A DNA stretch of 64,000 nucleotides from Halorussus amylolyticus (GTDB lineage Archaea > Halobacteriota > Halobacteria > Halobacteriales > Haladaptataceae): NCBI RefSeq assembly GCF_004143485.2, contig NZ_ML974133.1, positions 1-64,000 on the forward strand, given 5' to 3'. The position numbers and the translations under genes were made by a program. Below, piece by piece: positions 52,582 to 59,019 of this stretch; the stretch's first letter is position 1; the number at the start of each line of letters is the position of its first letter. The notes beneath the pieces were generated by a model. It was not told where the DNA came from. It worked only from the letters and a program-made list of their open reading frames with translations, and did not search any database.

Positions 52582-52828
52582 GACTCATTTCTCTCGACCG
52601 GGGCTTTCGTCCTCGGCGTTGATGGGGAACAATCCGAGATTACCGCCGCCGCCGTCGCTATTCCGAGCGATATCCCCGATTATCCGGATACTGCGACCCA
52701 ATAACAAAATCGTAGTTCGTCAAACTGCGACACATGTCGCGAGTCGATAAACCGACACACCGACCTCGGAAGCTTCAAATCGCACCGACGACCGACCGGG
52801 CGGGCGCCCAGTGCAATCGACGAGACCG
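52582..52828. promoter_or_regulatory. Intergenic region with a 14-bp palindrome
   Basis: 247 bases. GCGACA-CA-TGTCGC at 52727-52740 is a perfect interrupted palindrome, the kind of shape seen for dimeric repressors. It lies about 90 bases upstream of the secreted-protein gene at 52829. No TATA box is obvious. Confidence 0.35.
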
Positions 52829-53410
52829 ATGAAACGAACTGTTGTTGGGGCTGCGGTCGGCCTCGGCGGCGCGGGAGCTGTACTACGTGCAGACGAAGCC
52901 GAGCGGAATGGGAGCGACGCGGCCCAAACTGACGCGGGCCAGACCGTCGAATCGGTACGCCACCCCGAACTGGTCTTGGTGTTCGCGAACGACTACTACT
53001 CGAACGCTCTGTTTCGGCCCATCGACAGAGTTCCACAGCGGGCGGTGAATGCGGTTCTCGGGCATCAGACGAGCGGGGGCAATCCAGTGGTCTCCGACCC
53101 CACGGACTACAACGGGTACATCGTTCTCGTCAAACAGACCCCGAACGTACCAGGCGAGTACACGTTCGCTCTCGTAAACGAGGGAACGCTTCAGGAGGAC
53201 CGGTGGTATCGGTTCACAGACGACGTCGTGTTCTTCGACGCGCGGGTCGGCCTGCTCTCGGTGGCGGTAACCACTGACGGCGGGGTCCAAGAGACGACTA
53301 CAGAAGCGACGACTACAGAAGCGACGAATGCGGAGACAACCGTGAGGACTAGCGAAAGGACGACTCACGACGTCACCGTGGAGACCGCCGAGACCAACGA
53401 CGGCGAGTAG
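52829..53410 (+). CDS. Small exported protein of an unnamed family (paralogue 1)
   Basis: 193 residues from ATG 52829 (MKRTVVGAAVGLGGAGAVL). The N-terminus is a short Arg/Lys start plus Gly/Ala-rich hydrophobic run, i.e. export signal-like. The core (about 52-150, HPELVLVFANDYYSNALF ... RFTDDVVFFDARVGLLSVAV) aligns with the cores of the two minus-strand proteins at 53.5-54.6 kb: LVF-x-x-x-Y/D-x-x-x-N, PTDYNGYIV vs PDEWTGFIG, and DVxFF ... LL..SI. A Thr/Glu/Asn-rich tail follows. Function unknown. Confidence 0.7.
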   Translation: MKRTVVGAAVGLGGAGAVLRADEAERNGSDAAQTDAGQTVESVRHPELVLVFANDYYSNALFRPIDRVPQRAVNAVLGHQTSGGNPVVSDPTDYNGYIVLVKQTPNVPGEYTFALVNEGTLQEDRWYRFTDDVVFFDARVGLLSVAVTTDGGVQETTTEATTTEATNAETTVRTSERTTHDVTVETAETNDGE

Positions 53411-53569
53411 CGACCCCACTGTTCGTTTTCCGTTTAAAGAAATACGGTCGGCCGCCACCTCGATTTCCGTATCGAGGCGGTCGTCCCCAAACTGTCCTCC
53501 GGTTATGGGTTCGCCGGAATTCACCCTTCGACGGGTCCGCGCTGGCGTTGAACGGAATGACAGAGGTGG

Positions 53570-54163
53570 CTATCCGCCGTTCGTCTCGGTGGTAGTCGTT
53601 TCCACGACGACCTCTTCGGTCGTTTCCTCGTCTTCTTCCGGTGTGGTCGTTTCCTCATCTTCTTCCGGTGTGGTCTCCTCGTCCATCTCGGTCGTCTCCT
53701 CGTCTTCTTCCGGTGTGGTCTCCTCGTCCATCTCGGTCGTCTCCTCGTCTTCTTCCGGTGTGGTCGTCTCCTCCTCTCCTTGGATACTCGCTGTGAGAAG
53801 GTTGGCTTCGGTCGCGAAGAACGTGACGTCGGCGCTGAACGTTCCCGTACCGAGAGACCCATCTCGGGTAAAGGTGATGAAGAACTCCCCGGGGTCCTCG
53901 TCGGTCTCCTGATAGCGACCGATGAACCCGGTCCATTCGTCCGGTTGGCTGACTACATCTTGAAGGATTCCGTTCGTCGTCCCCTGCTGGAGTTGGGCCG
54001 TCTCTACGAACCGTCGGTTAGGGACGAAATCGTACGTGAACACCAGCGCAGAATCCGCCTGCTGCGCAGTGGCCGTCCCACCTCCGACACCGAGCGCTAT
54101 CGCCCCCGACGCGAGCGCGCCCGTTGCGATGGCTTTTCTTCGGTCGTCGTTTTCATCCATCAT
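53570..54163 (-). CDS. Exported protein with Glu/Thr repeat tail (paralogue 2)
   Basis: 197 residues. N-terminal Tat-like signal with RRK and TGALASGAIALGVGGGTA. Core about 33-130 (ADSALVFTYDFVPNRRF, NGILQDVVSQPDEWTGFIGRYQE, GEFFITFTRDG, SADVTFFATEANLLTASIQ). After it come several units of TTPEEDEETTEMDEE (15 residues, 45 bases) ending TTTTETNGG. The repeat tail is highly acidic and resembles cell-wall-spanning spacers. An alternative start three bases later is equally plausible. Same core as the next gene. Confidence 0.75.
   Translation of the reverse strand: MMDENDDRRKAIATGALASGAIALGVGGGTATAQQADSALVFTYDFVPNRRFVETAQLQQGTTNGILQDVVSQPDEWTGFIGRYQETDEDPGEFFITFTRDGSLGTGTFSADVTFFATEANLLTASIQGEEETTTPEEDEETTEMDEETTPEEDEETTEMDEETTPEEDEETTTPEEDEETTEEVVVETTTTETNGG
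53630..53775. repeat. 45-bp tandem repeats within a CDS
   Basis: On the plus strand the unit (C/T)TCGTCTTCTTCCGGTGTGG and CCTCGTCCATCTCGGTCGTC recurs, encoding TTPEEDEETTEMDEE units on the minus strand. Expected to vary in number between strains by slippage. Confidence 0.7.
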
Positions 54164-54166
54164 ATT

Positions 54167-54607
54167 TTATCCCCCGTTTGACCCTTCATATTCTTGGATA
54201 CTCGCCATGAGAAGGTTGGCATCAGTCGCGAAGAACGTGACGTCGGCGCCGAACACCCCCGTACCGAGTGGCCCGCCTCGAGTGAAGGTGATGAAGAACT
54301 CTCCGGGGTCCTCTTCGTCCTCCCTGTAGCGACCGATGAACCCGGTCCATTCGTCCGGTTGGCTGACTACATCTTGAAGGATTCCGTTCGTCGTCCCCTG
54401 CTGGAGTTGAGCCGTCTGCTCGAACCGCCGGTTGGTGGCGAAATCGTACGTGAACACCAGCGCAGATGACGCCTGCTGCGCAGTGGCCGTCCCACTCGCG
54501 CCGAGTCCGAGTGCGAGCGCCCCCGATGCGAGTACGCCCTTCTTCATGAACGAACGCCGAGACTCGCCGGTGTCGCTCTCGAGTTTCGCTTGGTTTCCTG
54601 GTTCCAT
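54167..54607 (-). CDS. Tat-exported protein of the same family (paralogue 3)
   Basis: 146 residues. Tat signal SRRSFMKKGVLASGALALG (16-34), then the shared core (ALVFTYDFATNRRFEQTAQ, GILQDVVSQPDEWTGFIGRYRE, GEFFITFTRGG, GADVTFFATDANLLMASIQ). No repeat tail. Identity to paralogue 2 in the core is high (many stretches exact, including at nucleotide level), pointing to a recent tandem duplication. Separated from it by 3 bases on the same strand. Function unknown. Confidence 0.8.
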   Translation of the reverse strand: MEPGNQAKLESDTGESRRSFMKKGVLASGALALGLGASGTATAQQASSALVFTYDFATNRRFEQTAQLQQGTTNGILQDVVSQPDEWTGFIGRYREDEEDPGEFFITFTRGGPLGTGVFGADVTFFATDANLLMASIQEYEGSNGG

Positions 54608-55220
54608 GGTTATCCCACACCCCTCGTAGGGCTTCCATATGTGCGACTAAGTATTCCATAAAAGACCATGATAGTTTAGGCTGTGGAAAGTTGTTGTTTT
54701 TCCGTTGCCCACTGGTATAGTAAGTTACCTATTAGCTTCCTTTGGTAAGTAGATGGCATTGGTCTGTTTCGCGTAGAAATGGTCCTTTTCGTGTACGTAT
54801 TTTAGTAATGGGAGTTACCATGGATTTGCCCAACTCTAACGGAGGTCCACCACTGATATGAGATGGAGCCACACTGCTATTTAAAGATATTTACACTATC
54901 TTGTGCGAGATGCTGTTCTTGCCCGCATGCTACTGTGTTGACTTTCCGACAGTACTGACTGTGGCGCGTTTACTCATCGCTTAGCTCGATTGCCGAAATT
55001 ACTCGGTTCTTACACATCTACTGCGCTCGGCAACCGAACTACCTCAACTGAAGAATATACACACTCTCTACCTGATGCGTACTCGTCATTTCGATGCGGG
55101 TCGCGGAATTTGTTTCTCAGGAGGTATTACGAATTACAGGAAGTTAGTAAGGCAGTGCCTATCTAAACGGTCTTATAGCTATATTAATGGCAAATGCGTC
55201 ATGGAAGTTGTGCGAGCACC
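54608..55220. other. A+T-rich intergenic region
   Basis: 613 bases, clearly richer in A+T than the chromosome around it. I find no gene, transposase fragment or repeat. Several TATA-like runs occur (for example TATTTAAAGATATTTAC near 54879 and GCTATATTAATGG near 55181, the latter 30-40 bases before the next gene). An AGGAGGT occurs near 55119 but precedes no good frame. Confidence 0.4.
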
Positions 55221-56147
55221 ATGCGAAAGCAAAGGCAGCGGAGACGGCTTTTTCGAGCAAGTGAGATTGTGATTCGAACAACCCGAAGACGCCGAGGAGC
55301 GATTCTGATGATTGTTTGCGTCTCTTCTCTCCTCGTGGTCGGTGTCGGAGCAGTTGCCACTGATTCGACGAGTCTCTCGACTGCTGGTCAAGAGGAAGCC
55401 AACGTCTCGGTTCAAAATATGTCCGCTCCTTCAGAAGTTCGATTAGGAACGAACTACACTGTCACGGCGGAGGTTGTCAATGACGCTGACAGAATGGGGA
55501 TGCGGAGAGTATCCTACCGCATCGCCGGAAACGTCGTCGAAGTCAAGTCCGTTTTGATTCCCACGGACGGCACAGAAACGGTGCAGTTCAACGTCACAGA
55601 GAACGATACAGCCGGATTGCCGGCCGGAACACACACTCACGGAGTGTTCGCTGGTAACGCCCGAGCGACCGCAAACTTGACGCTCACTACGGGCGCTGAC
55701 ACGACGACTCCGGAAGAGACGACCTTAGAGGAAACACCGACATCCGAAGAAGCAGAGGAGCAAAATGCCTCCGTGGCGAGCGTCACGTTCGAGAATCAGG
55801 TCTCAAACGGTACCACGGTCACCGTGGAGTCAGTGACGGTACCCGAAGGCGGTTTCGTCCTCGTCCACAACGAGACTATCACCGATGGGGTGGTGCTCGA
55901 CAGCATGCTCGGGGAGTCTGATTTCTTGGACTCCGGCACGCATCAAAACGTGACCGTTCGCCTCGACGAACCCGTAAACGAGTCACAGCGTCTCGTCGCT
56001 GTGGTGTACCGCGATTCGAACGACAACGCGGCGTACGACTTCGCATCGTCGAATCGGACGGTCGATGGGCCGTATACGAACCCCGATTCGAGCGAAGCGG
56101 TCAACGATATCGCCCGAATCACGGTGGAGAGCGACGAAGAACAGTAA
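55221..56147 (+). CDS. Exported protein with DUF7282-like domain
   Basis: 308 residues from ATG 55221; ATG 55308 would also start just before the signal peptide hydrophobic core (MIVCVSSLLVVGVGAVA). Order: signal/anchor, an Ig-like domain (about 45-150, YTVTAEVVNDADRMGMRRVSYRIAGN...), a Thr/Glu-rich linker (TTPEETTLEETPTSEEAEE), then a DUF7282-like domain (about 185-300, SVTFENQVSNGTTVTVESVTV ... GGFVLVHN ... GTHQNVTVRLDEPV). Such domains decorate haloarchaeal surface proteins. N-glycosylation sites (N-x-T/S) are frequent. No C-terminal anchor. Confidence 0.72.
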   Translation: MRKQRQRRRLFRASEIVIRTTRRRRGAILMIVCVSSLLVVGVGAVATDSTSLSTAGQEEANVSVQNMSAPSEVRLGTNYTVTAEVVNDADRMGMRRVSYRIAGNVVEVKSVLIPTDGTETVQFNVTENDTAGLPAGTHTHGVFAGNARATANLTLTTGADTTTPEETTLEETPTSEEAEEQNASVASVTFENQVSNGTTVTVESVTVPEGGFVLVHNETITDGVVLDSMLGESDFLDSGTHQNVTVRLDEPVNESQRLVAVVYRDSNDNAAYDFASSNRTVDGPYTNPDSSEAVNDIARITVESDEEQ

Positions 56148-56269
56148 CACAAGCGGCGCCGGTCGTCGTCTGTCGTCTCGTTCTGGCTGCTTCCTCTCTG
56201 TTGGTGCGTTCGAGACCGACGCGGCCTTGACTTGCCCCGCGCCTAACCACTGAAGCTTTCCCGTTTGTC

Positions 56270-58837
56270 GTGGTACCCCATCCGACCGGGGGTGGAACTC
56301 TGCAACTCGACTACCAGCGCGTCATCGACCGACTCGACGACGGAATCGTAAACCGGCCGGGCAGAATCGTCGTCGCCGGACTCCTCCTCACCGCGATTTT
56401 CGCCGCGGGAGCCACGCAAGTCTCGACCGAATCCGGCACCGAGCAGTTCGCCGAGGACGTGCCCGAGCAGGACGCGCTCGACGCCGTCAACCGCGAGTTC
56501 GAACCCGCGTTCGAGCCGGGAACAACCTCGACACAGCTCATCCACACGGGCGAGAACGTCGTCTCGAAGTCCGCTCTGATTCGGATGCTCACCCTGCAGG
56601 AGCGCCTCGAACGCAGGCCGGACCTCCGAATCGAGAGCGCGACCGGTCCCGCGAACATCGTCGCCACGACGCTCGACCCCGAGGCGACTGCTCCGGAAGA
56701 GCAGATTCAGGCAGTCGAGCGCGCGAGTTCGACCCAAATCGAGGCCGCAATCCGCGAAGCCGCCAGCGACAACCCCTCGTTCGCCAGCCTGCTGAGCGAG
56801 GATTTCAACTCCCAATCGGCGTCCGCCTCCGCGAGCATCACCGTCGTCGAACACCAGATTCCCGAACTCGCCGAGGAAGAACAGGCGGCGGGAATCAACC
56901 CCCTCACGGCCATCCAGCGCGAGATGCAGTCGGTTACGGCATCGGTCGGCGGTGACATCCGGGTGTTCGGCGCGGGCGTCATCGAAGCCGAGTTCGAGAA
57001 CGTCATCGGCGACACGCTGCTCATCGTGGTGCCCGCCGCCGCGATTCTCATCGTCGCGTTCCTCGTCATCGCCTATCGGGACCTCGCGGACCTCCTGCTC
57101 GGAATCGTCGCGCTCGTGATGGCAATCGTCTGGACGTTCGGTTTCATGGGCTTCGCGGGCATCGCGTTCAATCAGATTCTCATCGCCGTTCCGCCGCTCC
57201 TGCTCGCGGTCGGCATCGACTTCGGCATCCACGCGGTGAATCGCTACCGGGAGGACCGCCGGGATTTGATTGCAGGCAGGACGACCCCCGCGGAGTCGAG
57301 CGACGACCTACCCGGCGCGGCGATGCGCCGAGCGACAGACCAACTGCTGGTCGCGTTCTTCATCGTGACCACCACGTCGGTCATCGGGTTCGCGTCGAAC
57401 CTCACGAGCCAGCTCGTTCCGATTCGGGATTTCGGCGTGGTCGCCAGCGTCGGCATCGTGTTCACGTCGCTCATCTTCGGCGTGTTTCTCCCGTCCGCGA
57501 AGGTCCTGCTCGACCGCGCCCGCGAACGGTACTCGATTCCGACCTTCAGCCAGTCGCCGCTCGGCTCGGAGGGGTCGTCGCTCGGCAGGGTCCTGAACGG
57601 CGGCGTCGGAATCGCCCGGCGCGCGCCGGTCGCCTTTCTGCTCGTGACCGCGCTCCTGACCGCTGGCGCGACGGGCTACGCCACCGGACTCGACACCTCG
57701 TTTTCGGACGAGGAGTTCCTCCCGCCCGAGGAGACGCCCGCGTACCTCGCCGGTCTGCCCGAACCGTTCGCGCCGAGCGAGTACACCGTCACGCGCGACA
57801 TCAATTTCCTCGAAGACAACTTCGAGACGAGCGAGGACGAGCAGGTGGTGGTGTACGTCGAGGCACCGATGGAGCGCGACACCGCGCTCGAATCCCTCTA
57901 CCGCGCTGGCGACGACCCGCCCGAGACGTTCGTCCGGGATGGCCGCCACGCTCGCGAGCAGAGCGTCGTCACCGTCATCCAATCGCTCGCCGCGACCGAC
58001 CCCGAGTTCGCCCGCCTCGTCGCGCGCAACGACCGCGACGGCAACGGGATTCCCGACGACAACTTAGACCAAATCTACGACGCGCTCTTCGCCTCGGAGT
58101 ACTCGGCGCTCGCCAGCGAGTACCTCACCGAGGACCGCCGGAGCGCGCGGGTCGTCTACGCGGTGCAGGGCGACGCCGACCAGCGCGAAGTCACCGCCGA
58201 CGCCCGGACGGTCGCCGACCGATTCCGGTACGAGGCGACCGCGACGGGGAACATCGTCGTCTTTCAGGCCATCTCGGACCTCATCTTCGAGTCGGCCATC
58301 GTGAGCCTCGCGGTCGCGCTCGCGGGGACCGCCGTCTTCCTCGTCATCGTCTACGGCGTCCTCCTCGGGCGGCCGTCGCTCGGGGTCGCCAATCTCGTGC
58401 CCATCGTGGTCACGGTCGCCGCGCTCGCGGCGACCATGCGCGCGGTCGGCATCTCGCTCAACGCCTTCACGGCGACGGTCCTCGCCATCACCATCGGTCT
58501 CGGCATCGACTACTCGGTTCACGTCGTCCATCGGTTCGTAGACGAGTACCAACGAGAACGCAGTCCGCTCCCGGCGCTCGACCGGACGCTCACGGGCACA
58601 GGCGGCGCGCTTACGGGAAGCATGTTTACGACCGTCTTCGGCATCGGCGTTCTCGTCCTCGCGGTGTTCCCGGCTATCGGCCAATTCGGCCTTCTAACCG
58701 CCCTGAGCGTGGTCTACGCCTACCTCGCGTCCGTCGTGATTCTGCCCTCCGTGCTGGTCGTGTGGGCGCGGGTCGTCGCCGAGCGACGACCCGCGCCCGC
58801 CGACGTATCGGGAGACGAATCACCAACCGACGATTGA
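56270..58837 (+). CDS. RND/MMPL-family exporter
   Basis: 855 residues from GTG 56270, the only start before the first transmembrane helix (about 32-50). Twelve helices in two blocks each preceded by a large extracytoplasmic domain (about 50-240 and 455-660). Each block has the SSD/MMPL-type GIDFGIHAVNRYRE and GLGIDYSVHVVHRF elements, which hold the proton-relay Asp. Family members export lipids, hopanoids or drugs using proton (or sodium) motive force. Its position beside surface-protein genes suggests a role in cell-envelope lipid or glycolipid traffic, but that is inference. Confidence 0.9.
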   Translation: MVPHPTGGGTLQLDYQRVIDRLDDGIVNRPGRIVVAGLLLTAIFAAGATQVSTESGTEQFAEDVPEQDALDAVNREFEPAFEPGTTSTQLIHTGENVVSKSALIRMLTLQERLERRPDLRIESATGPANIVATTLDPEATAPEEQIQAVERASSTQIEAAIREAASDNPSFASLLSEDFNSQSASASASITVVEHQIPELAEEEQAAGINPLTAIQREMQSVTASVGGDIRVFGAGVIEAEFENVIGDTLLIVVPAAAILIVAFLVIAYRDLADLLLGIVALVMAIVWTFGFMGFAGIAFNQILIAVPPLLLAVGIDFGIHAVNRYREDRRDLIAGRTTPAESSDDLPGAAMRRATDQLLVAFFIVTTTSVIGFASNLTSQLVPIRDFGVVASVGIVFTSLIFGVFLPSAKVLLDRARERYSIPTFSQSPLGSEGSSLGRVLNGGVGIARRAPVAFLLVTALLTAGATGYATGLDTSFSDEEFLPPEETPAYLAGLPEPFAPSEYTVTRDINFLEDNFETSEDEQVVVYVEAPMERDTALESLYRAGDDPPETFVRDGRHAREQSVVTVIQSLAATDPEFARLVARNDRDGNGIPDDNLDQIYDALFASEYSALASEYLTEDRRSARVVYAVQGDADQREVTADARTVADRFRYEATATGNIVVFQAISDLIFESAIVSLAVALAGTAVFLVIVYGVLLGRPSLGVANLVPIVVTVAALAATMRAVGISLNAFTATVLAITIGLGIDYSVHVVHRFVDEYQRERSPLPALDRTLTGTGGALTGSMFTTVFGIGVLVLAVFPAIGQFGLLTALSVVYAYLASVVILPSVLVVWARVVAERRPAPADVSGDESPTDD

Positions 58838-58843
58838 GAGGCA

Positions 58844-58922
58844 CCCGACCCACGACTGAAAGGCCGTTGACCGACGACGGAGAAAGTCCCGACCCACGAC
58901 TGAAAGACCGCCGACCGACGAC
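58844..58922. repeat. Two direct copies of a 35-bp unit
   Basis: 58844-58878 and 58888-58922 both read CCCGACCCACGACTGAAAG, then ACCG (GGCCGTT vs ACCGCCG), then GACCGACGAC. They lie just after the RND stop and run into the hairpin below. Confidence 0.75.
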
Positions 58923-58923
58923 T

Positions 58924-58965
58924 CGCCGACTGCGGAGTCGCCAGTCGGCGACTTCGCAGTCGGCG
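58924..58965. terminator. 19-bp hairpin between convergent genes
   Basis: Arms 58924-58942 and 58947-58965 pair over 19 bp with one mismatch around the loop AGTC. It sits between the RND gene (ends 58837) and the surface glycoprotein gene (3' end 59020), the place of a bidirectional terminator. Confidence 0.55.
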
Positions 58966-59019
58966 GTAGCACTCCTCACGACGCGATACACTCGGAAAAA
59001 TGAAGCCGAACGGTCGGCG

